The translations under genes and the position numbers were made by a program. Below the pieces are notes generated by a model, which saw nothing but the letters and a program-made list of their open reading frames with translations, did no database searches and was not told where the DNA came from. A stretch of DNA of 51,423 nucleotides from Pseudomonadota bacterium (GTDB taxonomy: Bacteria > Pseudomonadota > Gammaproteobacteria > Steroidobacterales > Steroidobacteraceae): the NCBI GenBank assembly GCA_021849615.1, contig JAJZSQ010000009.1:1-51423 (forward strand). Direction: 5' to 3'. This document shows, one piece after another, positions 43,708 to 51,423 of this stretch. Every line of letters begins with the position of its first letter. Positions within the stretch are counted from its first letter, which is position 1.

Positions 43708-44459
43708 TGCTGCTGATTCCGGCCATCGACCTGCGCGCCGGCCGCTGCGTGCGGCTCTATCAGGGTGATTTCGACGCCGAGACCCTCTACCCGCACGAGC
43801 CGCTCGAGCTGCTGCTGCGCTACCGCGCGTTCGGCGCGAGTTGGGTGCATGTCGTCGATCTCGACGGGGCGCGCGACGGTGAACTCACCAACCGCGCCAC
43901 GATCACCGCTCTCGCGGCGCAATCAGGGGTGCGTCTGCAGGTTGGCGGCGGCATCCGCAGCGCGCCGCGCATCGAGGACCTGCTCAGCGCCGGCGTCGGG
44001 CGCGTCGTCATCGGCAGCGCCGCGGTCGAACGTCCACAGGAAGTCGCCGAGTGGCTCGAGCACTTCGGTGCCGAGCGGATCTGCCTCGCACTCGATGTGC
44101 GGCTCGATGCGCACGGCGCCCCGAAGGTCCAGACCCGCGGCTGGCGCGAAGCGGCGGCACTGACCCTGTGGGAGGCGCTGGAGCGCTTTCCGGCCGGCGC
44201 CGTCCATCACGTGCTGTGCACCGACATCGAGCGCGATGGCGCGCTCGCCGGACCGAACCTCGCGCTGTACACCGCTGCCTGTGAGCGTTTCCCGCACATC
44301 GCCTGGCAGGCGTCCGGCGGCGTGCGCGATGCGCGCGATCTGCATCAGCTCGCCGCCGCCGGCGTCGCCGCCGCGGTGAGCGGCAAGGCGCTGCTCGAGC
44401 AGCGCATTCCCACAGAGGAGTTATCCGCATTCTTGCCCGACGCATCATCCCCTGCCTAG
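43707..44459 (+). CDS. hisA: ProFAR isomerase
   Basis: A 250-residue TIM-barrel isomerase. The catalytic Asp8 is in [20 protein letters not shown], and the second in the [16 protein letters not shown] strand. VGGGIRS and ASGGVRD are the phosphate-binding repeats. The last 31 bases overlap the hisF start region; they include the AGAGGAG that appears to serve as the hisF Shine-Dalgarno. Confidence 0.96.
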   Translation: MLLIPAIDLRAGRCVRLYQGDFDAETLYPHEPLELLLRYRAFGASWVHVVDLDGARDGELTNRATITALAAQSGVRLQVGGGIRSAPRIEDLLSAGVGRVVIGSAAVERPQEVAEWLEHFGAERICLALDVRLDAHGAPKVQTRGWREAAALTLWEALERFPAGAVHHVLCTDIERDGALAGPNLALYTAACERFPHIAWQASGGVRDARDLHQLAAAGVAAAVSGKALLEQRIPTEELSAFLPDASSPA

Positions 44460-45196
44460 ACGTGCGCGACGGCCAGGTCGTCAAGGGCGTGCGCTTCCGC
44501 GACCACCGTGTGGTCGGGGACATCATGGCGCTCGCCGAGCGCTATCGCGACGAAGGCGCCGACGAGCTGGTGTTCTACGACATCACGGCAAGTCCGCAGG
44601 GCCGCTCGGTCGACCGCAGCTGGGTACGGCGCGTCGCGCGCGTGCTCGACATCCCCTTCTGCGTCGCCGGCGGCATCCGCTCGATCGCCGACGCCGAGGA
44701 GGTCCTCAACGCCGGTGCAGAGAAGATCTCGATCAACTCCCCGGCGCTCACCGATCCGGCGCTGATCGATGCGCTGAGCCGGCGCTTCGGCGCGCAGTGC
44801 GTGGTGGTGGGCATCGACAGTGAACGGACCGCTGCAGGTTACCGCGCCTTTCAGTTCACCGGCGACCCGAGCCGCGCTCGCGAGTCCGGCCGCGACGTGC
44901 TCGAGTGGGTGCGGGAAGTCCAGGATCGCGGCGCCGGGGAAATCGTGCTGAACTGCATGGGCAGCGATGGGGTGCGGCGCGGCTATGACCTCGAGCAGCT
45001 GCGCGCGGTGCGCGAGGTGTGCCGCGTACCGCTCGTGGCGTCCGGCGGTGCCGGCGCGAGCGAGCATTTTGCCGCTGCGTTCCGCGATGCGGGCGTGGAC
45101 GCCGCCCTCGCCGCCAGTGTTTTCCACAACGGCGTCATCGCAATCGGGGCGTTGAAACAAGCCCTGCGCAGCGCCGGTATCGAGGTACGGCCATGA
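44429..45196 (+). CDS. hisF: Imidazole glycerol phosphate synthase, cyclase subunit; apparent AUU start
   Basis: A 255-residue TIM-barrel cyclase partnered with HisH. It contains [52 protein letters not shown] and the second catalytic Asp in LNCMGSDGV. The family start M-L-A-x-R-I-I-P-C-L-D aligns exactly with ATT 44429 as codon 1, which places the catalytic Asp at residue 11 as in known HisF. AGAGGAG (44414-44420) lies 8 bases upstream. No ATG, GTG or TTG lies in frame between there and GTG 44462, which would remove Asp11. Either an AUU initiator like that of infC, or a sequence error. Confidence 0.9.
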   Translation: MLARRIIPCLDVRDGQVVKGVRFRDHRVVGDIMALAERYRDEGADELVFYDITASPQGRSVDRSWVRRVARVLDIPFCVAGGIRSIADAEEVLNAGAEKISINSPALTDPALIDALSRRFGAQCVVVGIDSERTAAGYRAFQFTGDPSRARESGRDVLEWVREVQDRGAGEIVLNCMGSDGVRRGYDLEQLRAVREVCRVPLVASGGAGASEHFAAAFRDAGVDAALAASVFHNGVIAIGALKQALRSAGIEVRP

Positions 45197-45837
45197 GCAC
45201 CGGTCCCGCTGCGGGCGAGCCGCTGAACGCTTCGGACATCGAGCGACTCGATTTCGACAAACAGAGCGGTCTACTCCCGGCCGTCGTCACCGATGCGGCT
45301 GGGGCTGTGCGCATGCTCGGCTACATGAACCGCGAAGCGCTCGAGGAAACGTTCCGCCGCGGCCGTGTGGTGTTCTACAGCCGCAGCCGCGCCTGCCTGT
45401 GGGAAAAAGGTGAAACGTCCGGTCACACCCTGGAGTTCATCGATGCACGGACCGACTGCGACCGCGATGCGCTGCTGATCCGCACCCGTCCGCTCGGACC
45501 GGTCTGTCATCTCGGGACGAGTGGGTGTTTCGGGGCGAGCGGCGCGCCGCTCGCCTTCCTCCTCGAGCTCGAGGGGGTGATTGCCGAGCGCATCAGCGCG
45601 CGGCCCGAAGGCAGCTACACGGCGAAGCTGTACGAGCGGGGTACGACGCGTATGGCTCAGAAAGTCGGCGAGGAGGGACTAGAGGTCGCACTCGCTGCAG
45701 TTGCCGAGGACGAGGAGAAGCTGGTCGCGGAGTCCGCCGACCTCCTCTATCACCTGACGCTGCTGCTGTTGAGCCGCGGGTTGTCCCTGGAGCGCGTGAC
45801 GGCGGAGCTGCGCGCCCGACACGCCAGCCGCGGCTGA
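45193..45837 (+). CDS. hisI: Bifunctional phosphoribosyl-AMP cyclohydrolase / phosphoribosyl-ATP pyrophosphatase
   Basis: A 214-residue HisIE fusion. The HisI part (about 1-115) has [41 protein letters not shown] and the Zn-binding CDRDALL and [10 protein letters not shown]. The HisE part (from about 125) has [28 protein letters not shown] and [20 protein letters not shown] 45193 overlaps the hisF stop by 4 bases. Last gene of the operon, convergent with the HxlR regulator; no intrinsic terminator is visible in the 10-base gap. Confidence 0.97.
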   Translation: MSTGPAAGEPLNASDIERLDFDKQSGLLPAVVTDAAGAVRMLGYMNREALEETFRRGRVVFYSRSRACLWEKGETSGHTLEFIDARTDCDRDALLIRTRPLGPVCHLGTSGCFGASGAPLAFLLELEGVIAERISARPEGSYTAKLYERGTTRMAQKVGEEGLEVALAAVAEDEEKLVAESADLLYHLTLLLLSRGLSLERVTAELRARHASRG

Positions 45838-45847
45838 TCGCTCCGCG

Positions 45848-46345
45848 CTAGCGGCGCGGGGGACTCGCTCCGGCAGGCGCTCCGATGGCGCGCGGCGCTG
45901 CGCTCCACTCATGCGTTTCGCTGCGTTCGCGCTGGGCGAGTGCCTCACGGCGGTCGAACTCGGCCCGGGCCGCGTCGAGCTCGGCCAAATGCCCGCGCGC
46001 CCAATGCGCCAGCTGGGTCACCGGCTCGCGCAGCGACTGCCCGAGTGCGGTCAGTTCGTATTCCACACGCGGGGGCACGACGGGAAAAACGGTGCGCTTG
46101 ACCAGTCCGTCGCGCTCCAGGCCGCGCAGACACAACGTCAGCATGCGCTGGGAGATGCCGCCGATCGCCCGCTTCAGATCCGAGAAGCGGCGCGGCCCGT
46201 CGGCGAGCATGATGATGATCAGCACGCTCCATTTCTCACCGACACGGGCCAGCACCTGGCTGATCTTCGGACACTCGGTACTTTGGGGACAGCCATCCGT
46301 GCGCTGCGTGCCCCCCTGGGTTACGCCGGTTTCACTCTGTCGCAT
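45848..46345 (-). CDS. HxlR-family transcriptional regulator
   Basis: A 165-residue winged-helix regulator of the HxlR/MarR-like group: CPKISQVLARVGEKWSVLIIIMLADGPRRFSDLKRAIGGISQRMLTLCLRGLERDGLVKRTVFPVVPPRVEYELTALGQSL, which includes the usual N-terminal Cys (CP). HxlR proteins such as YodB sense quinones or electrophiles through Cys. It is divergent from an azoreductase gene, the same pairing as in Bacillus YodB/AzoR, so it probably represses azoR and itself. Confidence 0.92.
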   Translation of the reverse strand: MRQSETGVTQGGTQRTDGCPQSTECPKISQVLARVGEKWSVLIIIMLADGPRRFSDLKRAIGGISQRMLTLCLRGLERDGLVKRTVFPVVPPRVEYELTALGQSLREPVTQLAHWARGHLAELDAARAEFDRREALAQRERSETHEWSAAPRAIGAPAGASPPRR

Positions 46346-46376
46346 GACTGTGCCTTCTTGTGTTCGTGCCGCGGGG

Positions 46377-46412
46377 ACTTACATACTTAGCCTTGGTACT
46401 TATTTTATACCA
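46377..46412. promoter_or_regulatory. Candidate HxlR operator region between hxlR-type gene and azoR
   Basis: This AT-rich stretch of the 81-base divergent gap holds three ACTTA direct repeats (46377, 46385, 46398) and the inverted repeat TGGTA-N9-TACCA (46394-46398 and 46408-46412). TATAAA on the reverse strand may be the -10 of the regulator. It is the natural place for the regulator to bind; which element matters is not known. Confidence 0.5.
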
Positions 46413-46426
46413 TACCGAGGCGCCCC

Positions 46427-47035
46427 ATGAAACTCCTGCACATCGACACCAGCATTCTCGGCCAGAACTCCGTCAGCCGGCAATTGACCGCCGCCATCGT
46501 CGCACGCCTGCGCGCGGTGCACCCGGAACTCGAGGTCAGCTACCTGGACCTCGGCGCCGAACCCCTCGCACACCTGTCCGGTGCGCACCTCGCGGCCGGC
46601 CAGGGCGCCACCCCGGAATCGGCTGCCCTGGCCCAGGACCTGCAGCGCGGCCGCGAAGCGCTCGAGGCGTTTCTCGCTGCCGATATCATCGTCGTCGGCG
46701 CTCCGATGTACAACTTCACCGTGTCCTCGCAGCTCAAGGCATGGATCGATCGGGTGTGTGTGGCCGGCAAGACCTTCCGCTACGGCGACAGCGGCCCGCA
46801 GGGCCTCGCCGGGGGCAAGAAGGTGTTCGTCGCCTCGTCGCGTGGCGGGTTTTACGGCCCGCAGAGCCCGGCGGCGGCCCTGGAGCACCAGGAGAGCTAC
46901 CTGCGGGGCGTGTTCGGCTTCCTCGGTATCCCGGAGGTGACCTTCGTGCGCGCCGAGGGCGTTAACATCAGCCCGGACCAGCGTCAGGCTGCGATCAGCG
47001 CTGCTGCGGCCGAAGCGGCCCAGCTGGCCGCGTGA
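46427..47035 (+). CDS. FMN-dependent NADH:quinone oxidoreductase/azoreductase
   Basis: A 202-residue flavodoxin-like reductase of the AzoR family: [20 protein letters not shown] at the N-terminus, [30 protein letters not shown] for FMN and subunit contacts, and [14 protein letters not shown]. It performs two-electron reduction of quinones and azo compounds. GAGG lies 6 bases before ATG 46427. Regulation by the divergent HxlR protein is likely; pirin follows in the same direction. Confidence 0.94.
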   Translation: MKLLHIDTSILGQNSVSRQLTAAIVARLRAVHPELEVSYLDLGAEPLAHLSGAHLAAGQGATPESAALAQDLQRGREALEAFLAADIIVVGAPMYNFTVSSQLKAWIDRVCVAGKTFRYGDSGPQGLAGGKKVFVASSRGGFYGPQSPAAALEHQESYLRGVFGFLGIPEVTFVRAEGVNISPDQRQAAISAAAAEAAQLAA

Positions 47036-47068
47036 CCCCTGCGAACCTCATTTCGACCGGAGACCGCC

Positions 47069-47923
47069 ATGAATACTCTTGCGACCCGCAGCGTCGAGCG
47101 TCTGGTGCGCGGCATGCCCACCTCGGACGGCGCGGGGGTCAAACTGACGCGCGTAATCGGCCAGCCGCAGCTCGCCGATCTCGATCCGTTCCTGATGCTC
47201 GATGAGTTCGGCACCGACAATCCCGGCGACTACATCGCGGGCTTTCCCGACCATCCACACCGCGGTTTCGAGACGGTGACGTACATGCTCGACGGACGCA
47301 TGCGCCATCGTGACAACCACGGCCACGAAGGGGTGCTCGTTCCCGGCAGCGTGCAGTGGATGACCGCCGGACGCGGCATCATCCACTCGGAGATGCCCGA
47401 GCAGCAGGAGGGGCGCATGCGCGGCTTCCAGCTGTGGATCAACCTGCCGGCGCGCGAGAAGATGACCGCGCCGCGCTACCAGGAATTCGAACCGCAGCGC
47501 ATCCCCACGGTCGAGGTGGCGGCCGCCCGCGTGAAAGTGATCGCTGGAACGGTCGAGGGCGTGAGCGGCCCGATCGCGCAGCCGGCCACGGAGCCGACCT
47601 ACCTCGACATCGAGCTTCCCCCGGGCGCTCAGTTCATCCACGACCTGCCGGCCGGGCATGCCGGATTCGTTTACGTCTACGAGGGTGCGGTGGGCATCGG
47701 CGCGGGCGAGATCGTGACCCCGGTCGAGACGCACGACTTGGCCGTGCTCGGCGACACCGGCGCGGTGCACATCGAAGCGCGAACCGGCGCGGCCCCGGCG
47801 CGGCTGATCCTGGTCGCCGGCAAGCCGCTGCGCGAGCCGGTCGCCAAGTACGGTCCGTTTGTCATGAACACCCGCGAGGAGCTGATGCAGGCCTTCCAGG
47901 ACTTCCAGAGCGGGCGATTCTGA
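47069..47923 (+). CDS. Pirin family protein
   Basis: A 284-residue bicupin. The metal-binding set is complete: FPDHPHRGFETVTYML (His-x-His), then GRGIIHSEMP (His-x-Glu). The C-terminal cupin contains YVYEGAVGIG and the pirin C-terminal region. Several bacterial pirins show quercetin dioxygenase activity; the physiological role is unclear. It follows the azoreductase by 33 bases and precedes a LysR gene, a common stress-related trio in proteobacteria. Confidence 0.94.
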   Translation: MNTLATRSVERLVRGMPTSDGAGVKLTRVIGQPQLADLDPFLMLDEFGTDNPGDYIAGFPDHPHRGFETVTYMLDGRMRHRDNHGHEGVLVPGSVQWMTAGRGIIHSEMPEQQEGRMRGFQLWINLPAREKMTAPRYQEFEPQRIPTVEVAAARVKVIAGTVEGVSGPIAQPATEPTYLDIELPPGAQFIHDLPAGHAGFVYVYEGAVGIGAGEIVTPVETHDLAVLGDTGAVHIEARTGAAPARLILVAGKPLREPVAKYGPFVMNTREELMQAFQDFQSGRF

Positions 47924-47929
47924 CCTGAG

Positions 47930-47953
47930 GGCGCGCCGCGCCGGCGGCGCGCC
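47930..47953 (+). terminator. GC hairpin after pirin gene
   Basis: GGCGCGCCG (47930-47938) and CGGCGCGCC (47945-47953) form a perfect 9-bp stem with a 6-base loop just after the pirin stop. No T tract follows, so it may be a transcript-end stabiliser or a factor-dependent stop rather than an intrinsic terminator. Confidence 0.4.
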
Positions 47954-48000
47954 GGTGATCCCGCCGGCCGCAGCGTCCGTTCGCGTCCTATACTGGGGCG

Positions 48001-48894
48001 ATGAACCTGCATCATCTGGCGATCTTCGCCACGGTCGCCGCCACCGGCAGCCTCACCGCCTCGGCACGCAAGCTGCACGTGTCCCAGCCGGCGCTGTCGC
48101 GCGAGCTGAAAGCGTTCGAGCAGCGACTGGGCGTGATGCTGTTCGAACGCCACGCCAAAGGCATGCGCCTGACGCAGGCCGGCGAAGTACTGAACCGCTA
48201 TGCCGTGCGGCTGTTCGAACTCGAGCGCACCGCCGAAGCGGCCATGCAGGAGATCGCCGGGGCGTTGCGCGGCCGCCTGACCCTCGGGGCGAGCAACACG
48301 ATCGGTACCTATGTATTGCCGCCGCTGCTGGCGACCTTCCGCCGGCAGCGCCCGCACGTCGAGATCTCCTTGTTCGTCGGCAACACCGAGCAGGTCTCCC
48401 AGGGCGTCGATGACATGCGCTTCATGCTCGGGTTCATCGAAGGCCCGCTGCATCTGCAGGGGCTGCGCAGCACCGTCTTTCAGCACGATGAAATCATGCC
48501 CGTGGCGGCTCCGGATCACCCCCTGTTCGCGCGCAAAGCGCTCAAACCCGAGGACCTCTCGGGTGAGCCGCTGCTGATGCGCGAACACGGCTCCGGGACC
48601 CGGGAGTTGATCGCCGCGGCGCTGCAGCGCCAGAACATCACACCGGGCGAGACTATGGAATTCGGCAATACCGAGGCACTCAAGCGCGCCGCGGTGCACG
48701 GCGGCGGCATCGCCTGGCTGCCGCGTATCTGCATGCTCAACGAACTGGCCGACGGCAGTTTGCGCACGCTGCTGGTGCGCGAGCTGACCATCACCCGCCC
48801 GTTGATGATGGTAGAGCGTGAGAGCGCGCAGATGGAGCCGGCCGCCGCGGCATTCGTACACCTGCTGCAGCAGCCAAACGACGCCTCGACCTGA
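48001..48894 (+). CDS. LysR-family transcriptional regulator
   Basis: A 297-residue LTTR. The N-terminal winged helix reads MNLHHLAIFATVAATGSLTA, ARKLHVSQPALSRELKAFEQRLGVMLFERHAKGMRLTQAGEVL; the effector domain starts around residue 92 (GRLTLGASNTIGTYVLPPLL) and resembles CysB/CbbR-type sensors. It probably acts on neighbouring genes, with unknown ligand. The gene starts 77 bases after pirin in the same direction; LTTRs are more often divergent from their target, so the target may be elsewhere. Confidence 0.94.
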   Translation: MNLHHLAIFATVAATGSLTASARKLHVSQPALSRELKAFEQRLGVMLFERHAKGMRLTQAGEVLNRYAVRLFELERTAEAAMQEIAGALRGRLTLGASNTIGTYVLPPLLATFRRQRPHVEISLFVGNTEQVSQGVDDMRFMLGFIEGPLHLQGLRSTVFQHDEIMPVAAPDHPLFARKALKPEDLSGEPLLMREHGSGTRELIAAALQRQNITPGETMEFGNTEALKRAAVHGGGIAWLPRICMLNELADGSLRTLLVRELTITRPLMMVERESAQMEPAAAAFVHLLQQPNDAST

Positions 48895-48906
48895 GGACGT
48901 TCGCCG

Positions 48907-50523
48907 TCACGGCGCGGCGCGGATCAGCCCGAGGATCTTGTCGATCGACTGCGGGTCGGTGGATTCGACCTCCAACGACGCCAGCCTTTCATCCGCCGCA
49001 GCCGGTTCGAGCTGTTGACGCTGCCATTCGAGGACCGAGGCATCGGCTTCGGACGGATCCTCTCCCGCCTCGGCACGCGCACGCAGACGCGCCTGCAGCA
49101 CCGCCAGCGGCGCGGTGCAGCGGACCCAGTAAGTCGCGGCCTGCGCACGGGCGCCCAGTTCCCTGAATCGACGCCGCTGCGCAAGGCGCAGAAAAGTCGC
49201 ATCCACGATCACGGAGTAGCCCCCGATCAGCGCATCGTAAGCCTCTCGCGCCAACTCATCGTACACCCGCTCGCTCACGTCGGGCGCGTACAGTCCCGCC
49301 GCGAGTCCCGACCCCGACGGTTGCAGCAGATCGAGGCCGGCCAGGCGTTTGCGCTCGACGTCCGAGCGCAGGTGCACCGCATCGAGCCGTTCGGTGAGCT
49401 GCCGGGCGATCCACGTCTTGCCCGACCCGGACAATCCGCTCATCAGCACCAGCTGCGGCTGCCGCGCCGCCAGCGCCGCGGCCGCGTGAGTCACCAGCTG
49501 CTCGAATTCCGCGCGCAGCGCCGAGCGTCCCGCCTCGGGACGTGTTGCCGCCGAGAGCGCTGCCACCTTGGCACGCACCAGTGCCCGGTGCACCTCGTAC
49601 AGGCGGATCACCCGGCACGCATGGTAATCGCCGCTGCGCTGCAGATACGCAGCCAGAAATGCCTGCGCATGTCGGCGATGGCCGCGCGCGCTCAGATCGC
49701 TCAACAGAAAGGCGATTTCGTCCGCCACGTCGATCCAGCGAAATGCCGGCTCATACTCCAGGCAGTCAAACGCTACGAGACGGCCCTCGCGCACGACGAT
49801 ATTGCGGCCGTGCAGATCGCCGTGACACTCGCGCACCCGGCCGCTCGCGCGGCGCAGCGCCATCGCCGGACTGGCCTCCGCGATGCGCCGCTCGAACGGC
49901 ACCTCGAGGACCGCGACTGCTTCGGCGCGCGCGAACACTTCGGCCGCGGCGACGCATTGCTGAACATTTTCGATCAGCAGTGAGCGCACCTGTATCGGTT
50001 GCCCCCAACTCGCATCCTCCGTCACGGAGGGGAGCGTGGCATGAATGTCCGCCAGTGTCTGCCCGAAGGTCGCGAGCGCCTCGACCGGCAGGCGGCCTTC
50101 CGCCAGACGCCGATCGAGCTCGTCTGCCGCGTCGAATCGCACCATCCGCACCGCGTACTCGACGATTCTGTGGGCACCGGCCGGGCCGCTGTGCATGCGC
50201 ACGTACCGTCCTGCGGCTACGACGGAGCACAGCTCGAGATACAGCTCCGGGGCGAAGCGGCGATTGAGCCGCAACTCCTCCTCGCACAACCAGCGGCGGT
50301 ACTCGAGCGTGCGCTGATCGACGAACGGATAGCGCACCGCACGTTTGATCTTGTAAGCGAAGGCACCGGCGAGCAGCACCCACGAGATGGGGGTCTCGAT
50401 GACCGCCACCGCCTCGACGGGATGGGCGTAGGCCTTCGGCCTCAGCAAGCCACTCAGTTGTGCCGGCAGGAGTTGCGCGGCACCCTCGGGAGGCGCCAGA
50501 TGTGATGCACGTACGGCCTTCAT
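48907..50523 (-). CDS. Aminoglycoside-phosphotransferase-like / AAA kinase fusion protein
   Basis: A 538-residue two-domain protein. The N-terminal half (about 1-330) is a phosphotransferase-like fold with the Brenner motif CHGDLHGRNIVV and the metal-binding FDCLEYEPAFRWIDVADEIAFL. The C-terminal half is a P-loop kinase with LVLMSGLSGSGKTWIARQL (Walker A) and HLRSDVERKRLAG, like gluconate or adenylylsulfate kinases. Such 'bifunctional aminoglycoside phosphotransferase/ATP-binding' proteins are widespread with no proven substrate. ATG 50523 is chosen; a GTG at 50565 lies inside a hairpin. No resistance role is implied. Confidence 0.88.
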   Translation of the reverse strand: MKAVRASHLAPPEGAAQLLPAQLSGLLRPKAYAHPVEAVAVIETPISWVLLAGAFAYKIKRAVRYPFVDQRTLEYRRWLCEEELRLNRRFAPELYLELCSVVAAGRYVRMHSGPAGAHRIVEYAVRMVRFDAADELDRRLAEGRLPVEALATFGQTLADIHATLPSVTEDASWGQPIQVRSLLIENVQQCVAAAEVFARAEAVAVLEVPFERRIAEASPAMALRRASGRVRECHGDLHGRNIVVREGRLVAFDCLEYEPAFRWIDVADEIAFLLSDLSARGHRRHAQAFLAAYLQRSGDYHACRVIRLYEVHRALVRAKVAALSAATRPEAGRSALRAEFEQLVTHAAAALAARQPQLVLMSGLSGSGKTWIARQLTERLDAVHLRSDVERKRLAGLDLLQPSGSGLAAGLYAPDVSERVYDELAREAYDALIGGYSVIVDATFLRLAQRRRFRELGARAQAATYWVRCTAPLAVLQARLRARAEAGEDPSEADASVLEWQRQQLEPAAADERLASLEVESTDPQSIDKILGLIRAAP

Positions 50524-50563
50524 GTCGTCCACGCCCTCAGTCCCCCACACCGTGTGAATCGAC

Positions 50564-50596
50564 ACGGACCGGCGCGCCTTGCGGCGCGCGGTCCGT
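50564..50596 (-). terminator. Long GC hairpin between outer-membrane protein gene and kinase gene
   Basis: ACGGACC (50564-50570) pairs with GGTCCGT (50590-50596), and GCGCGCC (50572-50578) with GGCGCGC (50583-50589), giving a 14-bp stem with one bulged G and a 4-base loop. There is no T tract on either strand. It probably marks the 3' end of the upstream gene's transcript. Confidence 0.5.
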
Positions 50597-50612
50597 CCTG
50601 CACCGAAACGTC

Positions 50613-51404
50613 CTAAGTCTGTCCGGATGCAGGACTCCAGCTGAATTGAACGCCGCCCCCCCAGGATGGGCTGCTGTCCCCGAACCCTTTGAAGATCGAA
50701 GGGTTGATGACCAGACCACCCGCAGCGGAGAACGCCGCGAACAGAGAGGCTTCCTTCACGGAATCGTAGTTCACGATTGCAGACGTCCGGTACGCGAAGC
50801 TCACGCCCGCACGCGCGCCGTCCATCACCAGCAGATCCATGCCGACCTGCCCGAACGGGACGTTGCGCAGGTGGATCTTCCCCGGACTGCCCCGCACGAC
50901 ATACCCGGCGGTGGCGAACAGCCCGACCCTACCCACGTCCTTCAGCGCATCGAGCTGCAGCGCGTAGTCCGTTTCGCCGGTTCCGAGACCTTCCGAGGCC
51001 TTTGCGGTCCCGAATTTCACCGTCCCGGTCAGATCGAGATGAAATCGTGCCGCCTCCGACTTCGCGAGGTCATAGAGCGTCCCCGAGAGCAGGACATCCC
51101 CGAGACCGCTATGGGTCCCGCCCGGCCCCGGTGCGAACTCGCCGGTCGTATCGTCAATGATGGTCGCCGGACCGCTCACGCTGACGTACGGGACGGTCAG
51201 CCGAAACGCCGCCGATTGGAACCGGTAGCCCACGGTCACCGGAACATAGGTCTCGGTGATAGTCTCAACGCCACCATAGTCGCCGCTCGTGTACTGATAG
51301 CCGGCCGAAAGCCGCCAGCCGTCAGGACCCGCCGCCCACGCGGCGGGTCCTGAAGCGAGGATCAGACACACCGCCACGCCCAGAACACCACTTGTTCGGG
51401 TCAT
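50613..51404 (-). CDS. Outer-membrane beta-barrel protein, MetA-phenol-transporter-like
   Basis: A 263-residue exported protein with a clear signal peptide (GVLGVAVCLILASGPAAWAA, cleavage near AWA/A) followed by alternating amphipathic strands typical of an outer-membrane barrel: WRLSAGYQYTSGDYGG, VPVTVGYRFQSAAFRLTVPYVSVSGP, GLGDVLLSGTLYD, and a C-terminal aromatic-ended strand (GGGVQFSWSP). The pattern resembles the 'MetA-pathway of phenol degradation' putative outer-membrane family. The substrate is unknown. ATG 51404 has GGGAG about 8 bases upstream. Confidence 0.75.
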   Translation of the reverse strand: MTRTSGVLGVAVCLILASGPAAWAAGPDGWRLSAGYQYTSGDYGGVETITETYVPVTVGYRFQSAAFRLTVPYVSVSGPATIIDDTTGEFAPGPGGTHSGLGDVLLSGTLYDLAKSEAARFHLDLTGTVKFGTAKASEGLGTGETDYALQLDALKDVGRVGLFATAGYVVRGSPGKIHLRNVPFGQVGMDLLVMDGARAGVSFAYRTSAIVNYDSVKEASLFAAFSAAGGLVINPSIFKGFGDSSPSWGGGVQFSWSPASGQT

Positions 51405-51423
51405 GATTTGTGCTCCCTACTTC

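Noticed and set aside
44462-45196. hisF starting at GTG 44462
   Set aside because: This would remove the conserved IIPCLD strand with catalytic Asp11 and has no ribosome-binding site; a non-standard AUU start fits conservation.
50524-50565. GTG 50565 as the start of the kinase fusion
   Set aside because: The codon lies within a 14-bp hairpin after the upstream gene, and ATG 50523 gives a normal domain boundary.
1-51423. CRISPR arrays, insertion sequences, integrase/attachment sites, rRNA and tRNA genes
   Set aside because: None seen: no regularly spaced repeats, no transposase or integrase motifs, no recognisable tRNA or rRNA sequence. The window is a core-genome region.

Overview
The window is a high-GC (about two thirds G+C by eye), gene-dense bacterial chromosome segment made almost entirely of housekeeping genes. 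Gene content suggests a gammaproteobacterium near the Xanthomonadales/Nevskiales: a bifunctional HisB and fused HisIE, an alpha/beta-hydrolase MetX next to MetB, a TrpR-like regulator heading the his operon, and a TonB/ExbB/ExbD/ExbD cluster with a TPR protein. No rRNA, tRNA, IS element, prophage or CRISPR array was seen.

Layout. 1-2367 (-): fatty-acid genes fabD, fabG, acpP and the start of fabF. 2568-8202 (+): type II secretion pseudopilin and inner-membrane genes gspG-H-I-J-K-L-M-N, without gspC/D/E/F. 8220-14164 (-): an AddA/AddB-like helicase-nuclease pair. 14224-19057 (-): a peptide-type ABC permease (two permeases and a fused double ATPase) overlapping an alanine-type aminotransferase. 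19120-20814 (+): etfBA, closed by a strong terminator. 20903-25178 (-): a peroxiredoxin, then tonB-exbB-exbD-exbD-TPR. 25179-25864: gene-free DNA with a perfect 24-bp palindrome. 25865-27268 (-): an M17 aminopeptidase.

27313-34297 (+) is a branched-chain amino-acid operon, ilvC-leuA-ilvE-leuC-leuD-leuB, preceded by a Leu/Val/Ile-rich leader peptide and a complete set of mutually exclusive hairpins (transcription attenuator). A possibly frameshifted lipoprotein follows at 34382-35174. 35171-37387 (-) holds metB and metX behind a SAM-I (S-box) riboswitch whose downstream RNA can sequester the metX ribosome-binding site. After a host-attachment-family gene, 38394-45837 (+) is a full histidine operon (TrpR-like regulator, hisG-D-C-B-H-A-F-IE) with overlapping or very closely spaced genes; hisF appears to start at an AUU codon. 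45848-51404 holds an HxlR regulator divergent from azoreductase-pirin-LysR, a phosphotransferase/kinase fusion and an outer-membrane beta-barrel protein.

The most notable content is regulatory: three amino-acid pathways within 20 kb appear to use three different devices, namely ribosome-mediated attenuation (ilv/leu), a SAM riboswitch (met) and a TrpR-family repressor with a CTAG palindrome (his). No wholly unknown multi-gene system is evident.
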